Both the position numbers and the translations under genes were made by a program. From assembly GCA_965153355.1 (NCBI GenBank), contig OZ231127.1:71920001-71984000 (forward strand): a DNA stretch of 64,000 bases, given 5' to 3'. The notes below the pieces were generated by a model. It made no database searches. It was not told the origin of the DNA and saw nothing but the letters and a program-made list of their open reading frames with translations. Source of the stretch: Flaccisagitta enflata (Eukaryota > Chaetognatha > Sagittoidea > Aphragmophora). This document shows, piece by piece, positions 54,238-64,000 of this stretch. Positions within the stretch are counted from its first letter, which is position 1. Every line of letters begins with the position of its first letter.

Positions 54238-54747
54238 CTTAATTAAGTAAAAAGTAGTGTTTTTTTCTTTCTTTCTTTATTTCAAATATCGTGGACACTC
54301 ATTTGTACATCCAATCTTGCCGGCTAATGCTGTGACATGACATTGCGATGTAATGAGCATACAATGCTGCCCAAAATAGGTTTTCTTACATTTTAAATGC
54401 TTATTTCGCATATTTTGAAATAACGGGAATACGAATACGAATGATAATTCATCAGTGAGGAAATTTAAGGTTTTTCAAATTCAGCTTATTTGAGATCAAC
54501 CCTTAGACATTATTATTAGCTCTAGATGACCTTGATTTGCGATTGCGCTCGGAAATTTTACAATATGAGTGCAATCTGTTTTCTGCGGCTAAAATTGTTG
54601 AGAAAAGACGGTTAAAACAGCAAAACGTGTCCTAAAGATAAGTGTGCTTACAAACGTTAAACATGGTATTACTTATAAAGTAGTTATAGATCAAAAGGTC
54701 TATCAATTATCAACATTAACTGATTGTTTCATCAATGAAATATTTTC

Positions 54748-55069
54748 AGTCGCGTGCACGCGACTCTATGACCCGCTCCGTCCGTCTGTCGGTCGGTCGG
54801 TCCATCACGCTTTGCGTTTTTTGTCGTTTTACATCATTCTAAGTAATTTTAAGGTATTTCAAGACAATTACATTTGGTCTTTTGGTTTTTTGGTTTTTTG
54901 GTTTTTTGGTCTTTTGGTCCTTTGGTCTTTTGGTCTTTTGGTCTTTTGGTATTTTAGTCTTTTAGTCTTTTAGTCTTTTAGTCTTTTAGTCTTTTGGTAT
55001 TTTAGTCTTATAGTCTTATAGTATTTTGGTCTTATCAACCGCAAGCGACTGTAAGGTTTTGGCCCTGTT
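54748..55069 (-). mobile_element. F4-like HINE with an 8-bp (TTTTGGTC)n core
   Basis: Perfect hairpin AGTCGCGTGCACGCGACT, CCGCTCCGTCCGTCTG, (TCGGTCGG)n, ATCATTCTAAGTAATTTTAA, then about 150 bp of 8-bp TTTTGGTC/TTTTAGTC units, CCGCAAGCGACTGTAAGG and TTTTGGCCCTGTT. It lies in the exon 2-3 intron. The unit length differs from the 10-bp units of other F4 copies. Confidence 0.75.
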
Positions 55070-55160
55070 TTCTTAAGGATGCGAGAAACATTTTCTCAAG
55101 AAATTTAATAATCATAGGTAGTATTGGTCCAGTTGACTTCACACAAACGCCATATCTTAC

Positions 55161-55312
55161 CGGTAAAAAGCATAGGGGTTGTTGGGCCAGATGACATCGC
55201 ACATTCCGACAGTCGCGATGTCACCCATCAGTTTGGTGCGCAAATCCATCAAACCAATTATAGAGCATACCAAACCCAATATGCCCATCGCGTATGACCA
55301 ATATTTAGTGAA
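55161..55312 (-). CDS. Membrane-protein gene, exon 2
   Basis: 152 bp. Acceptor CGTTATTCCACAG at 55313, donor TTTTACCG/GTAAGA at 55161. Phase 0 start, two bases carried into exon 3 (CG/G = Arg). It encodes FTKYWSYAMGILGLVCSII, GLMDLRTKLMGDIATVG and MCDVIWPNNPYAFY: one transmembrane helix and a short loop with Cys and aromatic residues. Confidence 0.78.
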
Positions 55313-55399
55313 CTGTGGAATAACGATTTTGGGGGATTTTATATAAACTTTTATTTCTTTTTAGCAAACCCTCTGCCTCCTTCAACACTTCCCCAACCT

Positions 55400-55439
55400 A
55401 CCTTTCCGTGACTAGGGTGCCGTGTATCCGGCCTTGTTT
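55400..55439 (-). mobile_element. F1 AACAAGG-end fragment
   Basis: CGTGACTAGGGTGCCGTGTA, TCCGGCCTTGTT. The remainder of the element is missing. Confidence 0.55.
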
Positions 55440-55457
55440 CAGAAAAAACATACTTTT

Positions 55458-56482
55458 AGTTGCATGCACACAACTCTACACCTTTCCGTGTCAGTCTGTC
55501 CGTCCGTCTGTCCGTCCATCCATCCGAAACATTTCTAAAATCTTCATATCGATTTAAGGTATTTGAGGGTACTTTAGGGCACTTTAGGGTACTTTAGGGT
55601 AATTAACTTACTTTAAGTACTTAAGGTACTTCAGGATACTTTTGGGTATTTTTGGGTATTTTGGAAATGCAAAAAAATTAAATTAGATTAAATTGAATTA
55701 AATTAAATTGAATTAAATGGCGTTGTGAAATGGAAGAGAAGGGGAAAGGGAGGAGGGGAAGAAGGGAGGAAGAAATAGCAGCCCAAAGGCAGTAAGTGGT
55801 CAGCGGTACCCGTGCCCTGCTTGAGTAGTGCGTGATTTCAGTTAAAGGGGAGCAGGGCCGTGGCCCCAAAGGGGATAAAGTCCTGTAGAACCAAGGGGGA
55901 ATCTGTCAGTCTGTCCGTACATCCATCCGCCTGTTTGTTCGTCCCCCCCACCTCATCCTCAGGGCTTCATCTCCTTTGGGGCCTATTCCGACCCAAATTC
56001 TGCCAAATAGCCCAAAGCCACGCAATATGGTCCAAATCTGAGCAAAATGGCCCAAATCCAAGCATAATGGCCCAAATCCAAGCAAAATGGCCCAAATCTG
56101 GTCAGAATCCAGGTATTTGAGGCCACTATATAGATCTAAGGGGCCAAAATGATGTATCTCGGGCCAGATTTGTGCCATTTTGTTTGAATTTGGGCCATTA
56201 CACTTAGATTTGGGCTATTTTGCTTAGATTTGGGCCATATTGTTTGGATTTGAGCTATTTGGCAGAATTTCGGTCAGAATAGGCCCCGACGAAGACAAAG
56301 CCTTAAGGATGGGACGGGGGGACGGACATATAGACGGATGGATGAACGGACAGGCAGACAGATTCCTCTGTGTCCTATAGGACTTTGTCTCCTTTGGGGC
56401 CGCTGCTCAAAAAAGGAATGAATATGTATGGAGAAGAAGTAATGTATTTGTGAAACGGAGAACGCGACCTATTGGGCTTGTT
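55458..56482 (-). mobile_element. F3-family HINE with nested FB3
   Basis: AGTTGCATGCACACAACTCT hairpin, (CTGTCCGTCCG)n, GGTACTTTAG/GGTACTTAAG 10-bp units (55555-55665), an AAATTGAATT stretch, the FB3 element, and the F3 terminus ACGCGACCTATTGGGCTTG, TT at 56482. Confidence 0.6.
55851..56408. mobile_element. FB3: foldback element with CCAAATCYRAGC core
   Basis: AGCAGGGCCGTGGCCCCAAA, GATAAAGTCCTGTAG at the left pairs with CTATAGGACTTTGTCTCC, TTTGGGGCCGCTGCTC at the right. The core holds GGCCCAAATCNRAGCAAAAT units in opposite orientations on either side of about 56130. Same family as FB1 and FB2. Confidence 0.7.
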
Positions 56483-56591
56483 TTCCCTGAAGCCTTAAAG
56501 AGATACATGTAGCTACGGGTAAAATAGCTACAACGTTATTGATTTTAGACTGTTGTGGTGCCTCGACGTTTTCATAAACTAGGATTTAAAA

Positions 56592-56726
56592 CATGGCCGT
56601 AAACACTACCTCCCTTTGTCGCAGACAGGTGGGCAGGAGCGGAATAGCAAAGAAATGCTCACATTTTGTTTTTGGTATCGACTGACCGACCGACATAGCG
56701 AGTTCTAGAGTCGCGAGTCCGCGTCT
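56592..56726 (+). mobile_element. F7-like HINE, short copy
   Basis: CATGGCCGTAAACAC, TTGTCGCAGACAGGTGGGCA, GGAGCGGAATAGC, ACTGACCGACCGACAT, AGAGTCGCGAGTCCGCGTCT/AAAAC. The AACAAGG tip is lost. Confidence 0.6.
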
Positions 56727-56864
56727 AAAACAATTAAGGGTATTATAAGCTCTTGATGAAAATTCATGAGATGACTTTTTCTGGCCTGGCTCGGGTTCAA
56801 GACACTCAATGAGTGCCAACGAATGTTAAATCGATACTCCCAATGGTTGATATCCTCTACTTAC

Positions 56865-56941
56865 AATATGACGCAGAGCAAGATCAGCCATGCAGATCCC
56901 ATTCATATAGTTCAAAAAATAAATTGTCAACTTGAAGCTAA
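56865..56941 (-). CDS. Membrane-protein gene, candidate exon 1 (or upstream internal exon)
   Basis: 77 bp with a consensus donor (CATATT/GTAAGT at 56865) and a candidate acceptor TTATCAG at 56942. The donor is phase 0, as exon 2 requires. It encodes SFKLTIYFLNYMNGICMADL, then ALRHI, a hydrophobic helix like the rest of the protein. Alternatively the Met within it (MNGICMADL) is the start codon and the rest is 5' UTR. If the acceptor is real, at least one more exon lies upstream; none was recognised before 64 kb. Confidence 0.45.
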
Positions 56942-57279
56942 CTGATAATTGATTATCATTAGGCAATTCATATTAATCACATTGCAAAAAAAATTAACGC
57001 AAAATATTGATTTTTTAGCTATTTATTGCTAAAAAGGTTAATTTATTATAGAAGGATAAACTGTCCAAAAGAATTAAAAACATTTTTCTATAGTTTATCA
57101 TCATTTCATTAATTTTTAAAACCCTATGGATGTAGCATAGTATTAGAGTACTACTTGTTTATTTTCCATAAATTTATTGATAGATCATTCATGAAATCAT
57201 TTATCAATAAAAATTTTTAAGGTTTTTTTTTTAAATAAATAAAAGTTTTGATATTATTTATTTTCATCATAATAATGAA

Positions 57280-57690
57280 ATATCGTTCGTTCGTTTATTC
57301 ATTTATTTTTTCATTCATTTATTAATCTATTTATTTTTTAATTCCTTTTTCATTCTTTCAATTTATCTACGAATCCATTCTTCAATCATATCTTTTGTCA
57401 TGTCATAATTTTCTTAAGCCATGAAAACCGTGTCAGATATTACATTATTTCAGGTACTTATGTATTTGCCATCAGTTCATTCGTTCATTCGTTCATTCGT
57501 TCATTCGTTCATTCATTCATTCATTCATTCATTCATTCATTCATTCATTCATTTATTCATTCTTTCATTCATTTATTCATTCATTAATTCATTCATATTT
57601 ACAATCATGTTTTGACTTTATCATTCAGACGGTCTATCGACTCTATCCACTCATGTAAGATTCATTCATGTCATTTCATTCATTCATTAA
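57280..57690. repeat. (CATT)n microsatellite cluster
   Basis: Imperfect TTCATTTATT around 57290, then a long pure CATT array 57476-57560 and further ATTC tracts to 57690. Confidence 0.92.
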
Positions 57691-57749
57691 AGTGTGGATC
57701 TCGTCCAAAACGTTGGCAAGTCATAAATTATTAACACTCATAATTTATC

Positions 57750-58350
57750 TACTATCTAGAACATATGTATATCGACAGGTATTTTAAGCAATAACTCTGT
57801 TAAGAATGAAAAATTTATATAAAAATCAGTGAGATTCTGAAACTATTTCGAATTTCTGACCAAATGCCGCAAACCGCATCCTTTTAGCTCAAGGCGTTTA
57901 GAATTGACAGGCAAAACAAGATTGACACTTCAATTAGAAAATGGCCAAAAAAATGCATCTAGTTTCTTTACAAGTTACTAAGTCTCCTTTCAGATAGATT
58001 GGAGGTTTTTTCCACCCTTTTTTTGGTCCTAATTACAGCGCCCAACACCTTTGCTACATTATCTTGGTTGATTTCAACCTCTCCGAGTCATTGGGATTGC
58101 AACTAAAGCAAAAGGGAGATCATGGTAATCATTAAGGAATTTTTTGAATACAATTTTATGAGGGAGAGTTATCATGCATTTATACAAAGCATTTGTGTTA
58201 AAGTGCTAAGAAAATCCACATACAGTTATGTGTTGAAACCCAAAGACGTATTATTAAGTATCTGACATGTTTTGGCGGTTTTTCTATGATTCCTATGCTG
58301 CTAAATTAACCAATCCCCATACTGTCGATATACTTATGTTCTAGATAGTA
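57750..58350 (-). mobile_element. Degenerate Tc1/mariner element, second copy
   Basis: Inverse copy of 8160-8759 with the same termini (TACTATCTAGAACATA / TATGTTCTAGATAGTA). Stops interrupt the transposase remnant. Confidence 0.7.
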
Positions 58351-58486
58351 TAAACCCAGAAATATCAATCTATAGGAGCAGAATAAAAACCCACATACTA
58401 GGAGTAAAACGCTAAGAAAATCAGCTGAAATTTTTAGTTCATTGGAATTTTCAAAATCAATAAAAAAACAATGACACAGAAAAAAT

Positions 58487-58690
58487 AGGGTCGGATACGC
58501 GGCCAATGAGTAGTCACTTTTCGGGTTGACAGGGGCAGTAATGCTGGTTGGCAAGGGCAGTAAGAGAGAGTGTGGGAGCTGTTTTGTAGCTGAGCAGGGG
58601 CAATATTGCTCAGAAAAAAAAACAACTTTTCTTGTTGATTTAGCGCCATCCAAATTTTTGGATGGACACACCCTCTTGGAGAGTCACAAA
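58487..58690 (+). mobile_element. F8-type HINE-like element
   Basis: AGGGTCGGATACGCGGCC, AGTAGTCACTTTTCGGG, GACAGGGGCAGTAAT words, ATGGACACACCCTCTTGG, AGAGTCACAAACGG, parallel to 24748-24982. A GAAA array and a (GGAC)-like word follow to 58810. Confidence 0.5.
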
Positions 58691-58698
58691 CGGCTGAA

Positions 58699-58762
<64 letters not shown>

Positions 58763-58771
58763 AGAAAGAAA
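58699..58771. repeat. (GAAA)n microsatellite
   Basis: About 17 GAAA units. Confidence 0.95.
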
Positions 58772-58989
58772 CATTCGGATGGAGAGATGGACCGACAGAA
58801 TTACGCGGAAACATATGGAGTCGCAAATCCATCATTAAAAAGAAAAGAATGAAAAAAAAAACAAGAAAGTAGAGAAAAAAATGGGAATAGAGAAAGAAAG
58901 AGAGATAGATAAAAAGAAAGAAAGAAAAAAAGGAAGAGAGAAAAAAGAAAAAGAGTCCGACTGACAGACAGTCAAGTGGAGCTGGGGAG

Positions 58990-59130
58990 GGGGGTTGCCG
59001 TGTATTCGGCCTAGTTTATCGCCTTTCGGCGGTTTTTATATCACTGCCCCTGCTCAAGTGCTTGGGTGGCCTTTTATGTCACTGCCCCTGCCCATTAGCC
59101 CGAGACTTGGAGAGCCGCATATCCAGCCCT
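58990..59130 (-). mobile_element. F8-type AACAAGG-end-like fragment
   Basis: TTGCCGTGTATTCGGCCTAG, then CACTGCCCCTGCTCAAGTGC twice, CATTAGCCCGAGACTTGG and GCCGCATATCCAGCCC. Several overlapping HINE ends, decayed. Confidence 0.4.
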
Positions 59131-59259
59131 TTTTTCTTTACCAACCGTGCCCATCAGTATGTTGTTAAAATGATCATTATCTTGTCTTTCAAACTTGGTT
59201 ACTTTTTGAGGAAAATCAGAAAAAAAATCAAATAGAACTGTGATATAACTAATTCACTG

Positions 59260-59400
59260 AGAATTTCAAATTTGCATAGAAAATGAGTATTTCAAAAAAA
59301 CAAAAACATACCGGGCTAGCCATTTGTAATATGGAGGCCGGTATGTTTTCAAAAATGCAAAATTTCTATTTTTTAAAAAGATTTGAAATTCTCAAAATTG
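59260..59400. repeat. Imperfect palindrome
   Basis: AAAAACATACCGG at 59300 pairs with CCGGTATGTTTTC at 59338, and outer arms (GAATTTCAAATTTGCAT, AAGATTTGAAATTC) also pair. Probably a small foldback. Confidence 0.6.
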
Positions 59401-60560
59401 AAAATAATATTTTTGAAATTGTGAAAATCATTCAAAAATCTTCTTGAAAGTCTTATAAACCTAGTTAGATAAGTCTCCCAAGGTGCAAACTGATTAGTAA
59501 TGATGTTTAACATGTAACAACACTTAAACCTATCAAACACGCCCACTCTCTTATGATCTTATAACCATTTTACATTGTAATACTCAAATTACACAAATAC
59601 TTCAAAAGTCATTGTCATCTTGACCTCTGCTTTGCGGAGTTAGCTTACGGATATGATACAAGTCCGTGAGCCTTCAAACTTTTTTTGTAGCTCAAAATAT
59701 ACTATAATTGGGTCTAGGTCCGATCATTTGGGTGTCAGCAGTATTGGCACTGATGTACCATTTGGTTTACTCAATGGCACAATTTGGCCTTGGCACTCAG
59801 TTTCCTTAAGAATTCCTCAATTTCTTAACCGTTTAGACCTGCCTAGCGCCATTGTCTTGGTTCAAAATTGTTTTTTTATGGATAATATATCTGATAGTAG
59901 GTATACTAAGTGTAATTCGACAGGCCAATTCATTACACGGAAACAAAAAGATTGGTAAGGGGCCCTGAATTCAGATGACTGAACTCTGACGGCCGGATTC
60001 GGCTCTGCGTCATATGTACTGAATTAGCAAAAGTAACACCTCATATCGGAACATATTAAGAAGACTGTGGACCTTCAAAATCCTAATGAATTGCAGTTTT
60101 GGATAAAGTAAATGTGCACTAACAACTGTGCGTAACCAAAAGTTCACTGGAAGCTATCTATTGTAGGTAAAACAATGTTAAAAAAATGGAAGCCGCTGTG
60201 AAGGGGTCAAAAAACAGATGTTTTAAAAATATTGTTACGCACAACCCTTCACCATCTCTGTCCGATGTCACATATAAAATTTCGTGGCTCTCTGCGTTTT
60301 GGAACCCGTAAAAAAATGTTCCGATGTTTTTTCCTCATCAGCTCCTTTGACTTTTCCTGATATGAACTGGGTAAAGCTTAAATCAAATAACTTAGACTTT
60401 GCACTTTGTGTTTTTGGCTTGGTATCTAGGAAACGGGTTACTAGGGAAACACACCATTCTGAGTTTTAGTGCAGCAGGCGACCAAGTGTAGAGGGTAGCT
60501 ATCACCGTGGTCATTATTCAGCGATACACTAATGCACCATTACCAGCTTAACATCCCTAA
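59401..60560. other. No gene recognised
   Basis: Less repetitive than its surroundings, with moderate open frames (59653-59958, 60284-60469, plus strand) lacking splice signals or recognisable motifs. Upstream exons of the membrane-protein gene could lie here or beyond; I could not identify any. Confidence 0.35.
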
Positions 60561-60569
60561 GAGCGAAAA

Positions 60570-61195
60570 CCATACAACGACAACGACAACGACGACAGTG
60601 AGGATAACGACAACAACATCAATGATGACACGGCGATGAAAACGGCAATAACAACAATCAACAATCGAAAGGGACGACGACAACAGCAATGACACTCCCC
60701 AACAACAAAAACTGACAATGACATCAACGGACAACAACAGCAAAAACAACAACAACAACAAAAACGAAAATGAAAACAAAAAACAACAAAATGGAAAACA
60801 ACAACAAAAATGAAAAGGAGTACAACAGCTACATTGAAAACAAAAACAACAACAAAAACAAAAACAATAACAACAAAACAACAAAAACAACAAAAGCAAA
60901 CAAAAACAACAACAAAAAAAAACAAAAAAGAAATGAAAATGAAAACAAAAACAAAAATGTTTATGAAAACAACAACAAAAAACACAAAACAACAACAAAA
61001 ATCATAAACTAAAACAACAATAAAAACAACAATGAAAGCAAAAATGAAAACAACGACTACAAATACCAAACAGCAACAAAAACAACAATGAAAACAAAAA
61101 CGAAAACAACAACAAAAACAACAAAAACAAAACAAAAACAACAAAAACGAAATAAAACCAACAATGAAAGCAACAACGAAAATGAAAACAAAGTC
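60570..61195. repeat. (CAA)n-rich low-complexity tract
   Basis: About 600 bp of AAC/CAA/AAA trinucleotide variants. The long minus-strand Phe/Val/Cys frames and plus-strand Asn/Lys/Thr frames are artefacts. Confidence 0.9.
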
Positions 61196-61304
61196 AACAA
61201 TACAATCTTGGAAAAAAGTATACCGACACCTAGGCAAATCATTGATTGATATACTAGGCATTGACCAAAACCTCATACTGAAAGTACAAAGGGGTAATAT
61301 GATG

Positions 61305-61639
61305 TGTAGAGAAATACGCTCGTACGCAGCGACGCTAGTTTCACTCCTTAGACTAAATAGGATTCGTAGCTCTAGCTCAGTCTTTCTTCCTTTTATTATT
61401 TTATTATTTTGTTATTTCTTTATGAATTGCTAAGTCTTCTGGATACCGTCCCGATCATTTGGTACGACGATGATGATTATCATGATTATGATGATTATGA
61501 ATATGATGATGATGATTACGTGATGATAATGATGATATCATTTGCCAATACAGTTACGAATTGGTTCTTCGAATCATGCGTTTTCGTATCGCGCCGGTCC
61601 AGTTAGACGCCCCGTCGCAGGGGACACAATTACGCGACA
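61305..61639. repeat. TRIM 5' LTR
   Basis: 335 bp, containing a GATGATTATGATTAT-type trinucleotide tract (61469-61540). Confidence 0.88.
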
Positions 61640-62042
61640 GTAACGAATGTGGGAACAGCGCAAATAAAGACTTCTCACGCCACGAACTAATCATCGCCGG
61701 CGAAATCAATACAGCAACGTTGAAGGGAGGAAAAAGACTGGCGTAACAACATACAAACATCGAGAAATCCCATCCCCAAGTCGCATTACGTGGAAGACAC
61801 GGACACGAAGTGTGGTGTGCGCGGCAGCGGAAAACAAAGACACCGCACCAACAGAATAACCCCATCGAGATAACGGCGGACTTTAACCTTTCACAAAGAC
61901 GTTTCTGGATCGATTCCGCGACGGCGGGAGATTGTTTCGACGGCGGGAGAAGACGGCATCACGGCTTACGTCATCAAAGCTCAACTCGCGGATTTCAGCA
62001 CGATCCAACCTAGCCCCTTCGGAACCGCGGTTGGGGCGGGAG

Positions 62043-62371
62043 TGTAGAGAAATACGCTCGTACGCAGCGACTCTAGTTTCACTCCTTAGACTAAATAGGA
62101 TTCGTTGCTCTAGCTCAGTCTTTCTTCCTTTTATTATTTTATCATTTTGTTATTTCTTTATGAATTGCTACGTCTTCTGGATACCGTCCCGATCATTCGG
62201 TACGACGATGATGATTATCATGATTATGATGATTATGATGATGATGATTACGTGATGATAATGATGATATCATTTGCCAATACAGTTACGAATTGGTTCT
62301 TCGAATCATGCGTTTTCGTATCGCGCCGGTCCAGTTAGACGCCCCGTCGCGGGGGACACAATTACGCGACA
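62043..62371. repeat. TRIM 3' LTR
   Basis: 329 bp, near-identical to the 5' LTR and six bases shorter in the GAT tract. Confidence 0.88.
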
Positions 62372-62867
62372 TGATGTCTTTACCTTACCGATCATTTGAG
62401 TTTTCTATATTTCAAGCACTCTATATAGCTTTTTATTTTGTAAAGGATGATTTGGTTTCACATATTCTAAACTAACTTTGCAGAACCAATCATTCTGGAT
62501 ATAAGTTTGTTTTATTTGTAACTTCTAAACGACTAAAGCTACAGAAACCAGATTGCGCTCATCTTAAAGATATTTTGATGGAGTTTAATTTGCCTTTTTT
62601 AAAAAAGTGTCTAACTTTTCTAGAAGCAAAGATATCCTCAGTTGAAACTGTCATTGAAAAATTAACTTTTTCATGCTTGATTCTTTTTTCATTTTCAAAA
62701 ATGAATGTTTTTGTTTGCCATTTCTAAACGGCTAAAGCTACAAAAACCAGATTGCATTCATTCTGAAGATAATTTGCTAAAGTTTTATTGTTTTTTTTTT
62801 AAAGTTTCTAACTATTCTAAAAGCAAAGATATCTTAAGTTGAAGGTGTCGGTATACTTATTTCCAAG

Positions 62868-63109
62868 GTGGTAACAAAAACAAAAACAAAAACGACAATG
62901 ACAAAACTAAAACAATAACAAAATGAAAATAATGATAACAACAAAAATGAAAACAACAAAAACCGAAACAACAAAACAAAAATGAAAATAAGGAAAATGA
63001 AAGCAACAACAATAATGAAAATGAAAACAACAACAACAACAGCAAAAACAACAAAAACAACAACAAAAGCAAAAGCAAAAACTACAACAAAAACTACAAC
63101 AAAAACAAC
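62868..63109. repeat. (CAA)n-rich tract
   Basis: AACAAAAACGAAAACAA-type low complexity continuing the tract on the other side of repeat R, which therefore inserted into it. Confidence 0.85.
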
Positions 63110-63168
63110 AGGTACCCCGGGGGTACAAAGATGCGTCCACATGCGGCTTAGCTTGTTAATGACTACTT

Positions 63169-63207
<39 letters not shown>

Positions 63208-63353
63208 CATCAGCCCGATGTCAGTACCTAAAATGATGAAATCGACTTTGCGAACGTTTGCGATTGTTTTCAACTCGAGCGTGACGGACCAACCGACGGA
63301 CGGACGGACGGACGGACGGACAAAGCCTCTTATAGAGATGCGTGGACGCATCT
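63110..63353 (+). mobile_element. F6-family HINE
   Basis: GGTACAAAGATGCGTCCACA near the start, a (CT)n tract (63170-63205), GTGACGGACCAACC, (GACG)n, AAAGCCTCTTATAGAGATGC and hairpin arm GTGGACGCATCT/AAG. The GATGCGTCC / GGACGCATC pair defines the family, shared with 48171. The AACAAGG tip is not visible. Confidence 0.65.
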
Positions 63354-63489
63354 AAGAAAAAAACAAACAAAATCAACAAAAACACAACAACGAACATAAA
63401 AACAACAGGGAAAATGAAAACAAAAGTGGAAACAACAACAAAACCAAAAAAACAATGACGAAAAGGAATACAGAAGCAAAAACAACAAC

Positions 63490-63491
63490 GA

Positions 63492-63553
<62 letters not shown>

Positions 63554-63760
63554 TCAACAACATCAACAACAACTCCGCGACAAACTCCGCGACCAACTCC
63601 GTGACGAAGTTCGCAACGAAACGGCCGTAGCAGCAGCCTCTATGCTAGACGCCATCCGCAAAAAGCCGGAAATCCCTCCGTTTGACAAGAACCATGTAGA
63701 AATATGAATTAAAAGGACAAAGAACGCCTTCACATGCGCGAAGCCCAGCGATGGCATCGC
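63490..63760 (+). pseudogene. Gypsy-like gag fragment with poly-Gln lead
   Basis: A (CAA)n run reads as poly-Gln, then LRDKLRDQLRDEVRNETAVA, AAASMLDAIRKKPEIPPF and DKNHVEI, a stop (TGA where Trp is usual), then IKRTKNAFTCA. PEIPPFDK-(x)n-W-(x)n-FT is the opening of many metazoan Gypsy/BEL gag proteins (by-eye match). The in-frame stop and lack of a following gag/pol frame make it a pseudogene fragment. Confidence 0.5.
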
Positions 63761-64000
63761 GATGCGTTTTACACCGATTACGAGTCCGCGTACATTACTG
63801 CATGAGCGAGTACGATTATGCTTACCGTATTTTTTCTAAAAAGCGCCCCGGGCGCTTTTGAAATTGAAATAAAACTTGGCTTTTTAACCCTCCAATCAGC
63901 GCCCCTTTTATATTGTAAATAAACTGTCATTCAGTCTATCTTTTTCATGAAAGGCTACCAAAATGCTAAATTTGACTCAAAATGGAGATATTCCTTGCAT
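63761..64000. other. Window end, no gene recognised
   Basis: Contains AAAAAGCGCCCCGGGCGCTTTT at about 63838-63859, a short GC palindrome, and AT-rich sequence to the end. Confidence 0.5.

Larger units (their letters stand above)
61305..62371. mobile_element. TRIM-like miniature LTR retrotransposon
   Basis: Two direct LTRs (61305-61639 and 62043-62371) begin TGTAGAGAAATACGC and end ACAATTACGCGACA (TG...CA). The 403-bp interior ends in a purine-rich GGTTGGGGCGGGAG before the 3' LTR, a plausible polypurine tract. TGATG flanks both sides (61300-61304, 62372-62376) and is single in repeat R copy 1 (34525-34529). No gag/pol, hence TRIM-like. The LTRs differ mainly by a 6-bp GAT-repeat indel and a few substitutions. 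Confidence 0.88.
61207..62867. mobile_element. DNA transposon-like repeat R, copy 2, split by a TRIM
   Basis: Termini CTTGGAAAAAAGTATACCG and CGGTATACTTATTTCCAAG are inverse complements (about 25 bp, continuing into ACACCT). Right of the TRIM, two units of about 165 bp (62520-62680, 62690-62840) repeat CTAAACGRCTAAAGCTAC and CCAGATTGC. No transposase. Colinear with copy 1 at 34432-36927. Confidence 0.75.

Noticed and set aside
59653-59958. 101-codon plus-strand frame in a low-repeat stretch
   Set aside because: Composition is acceptable but there is no splice pair, homologous motif or neighbouring exon. Kept only as unannotated sequence.
60557-61276. 239-codon Val/Phe/Cys minus-strand frame
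   Set aside because: Reverse complement of a (CAA)n array. No normal protein composition.

Overview
The window comes from a eukaryotic, most likely invertebrate animal, genome. It is AT-rich, about nine tenths repeats, and the only convincing host coding sequence lies in short exons with GT/AG splice sites separated by introns of kilobases. There are no bacterial operons, rRNA genes or CRISPR arrays, and the phylum cannot be named from what I can read.

Host genes, all on the minus strand. A gene with at least four, probably five, exons runs from about 56.9 kb down to 43.8 kb (56865-56941, 55161-55312, 54040-54237, 46150-46423, 43796-44170). Splice phases agree at every junction and the product is a multi-pass membrane protein with a Cys-containing C-terminal domain that I do not recognise. 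An orphan exon of another gene is at 3926-4293. A third exon-like block at 12393-12639 has a partial relative at 27268-27310.

Mobile elements. The dominant signal is a superfamily of more than 30 short elements. One end is AACAAGG, followed by a family-specific motif. The other end is a hairpin built from the inverse complement of that same motif, preceded by a (GGAC/GACC)n tract and followed by host A residues. Paralogous empty sites show insertion without target-site duplication. This is the architecture of non-autonomous Helentron/Helitron-2 (HINE, DINE-1-like) rolling-circle elements. I call the families F1-F8; 'plus' means AACAAGG end first, hairpin end last. F3 and F4 carry copy-specific minisatellites, mostly of 10-bp period. 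Other elements are a full-length LINE with an intact 1054-codon ORF (48.4-53.8 kb), a TRIM-like LTR element with a 5-bp TSD (61.3-62.4 kb), degenerate Tc1/mariner copies, pogo-like MITEs starting CAGTGG/CAGTAG, foldback elements (FB), long palindromes, and a gypsy-like gag fragment (63.5-63.8 kb).

Layout. 0-5 kb: nested MITEs/HINEs and the orphan exon. 5.5-11 kb: a large inverted repeat with F1 copies at its inner ends and a Tc1 remnant in the spacer. 11-13.3 kb: two FB elements around an exon-like block. 15-20.5 kb: a 2.56-kb tandem duplication containing Tc1 remnants. 23-27.3 kb: a second inverted repeat. 27-43.5 kb: dense nested HINEs, minisatellites and microsatellites. 43.8-57 kb: the membrane-protein gene with its TE-filled introns. 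57-64 kb: Tc1 and TRIM elements, (CAA)n tracts and the gag fragment. Nesting gives relative insertion ages in several places.
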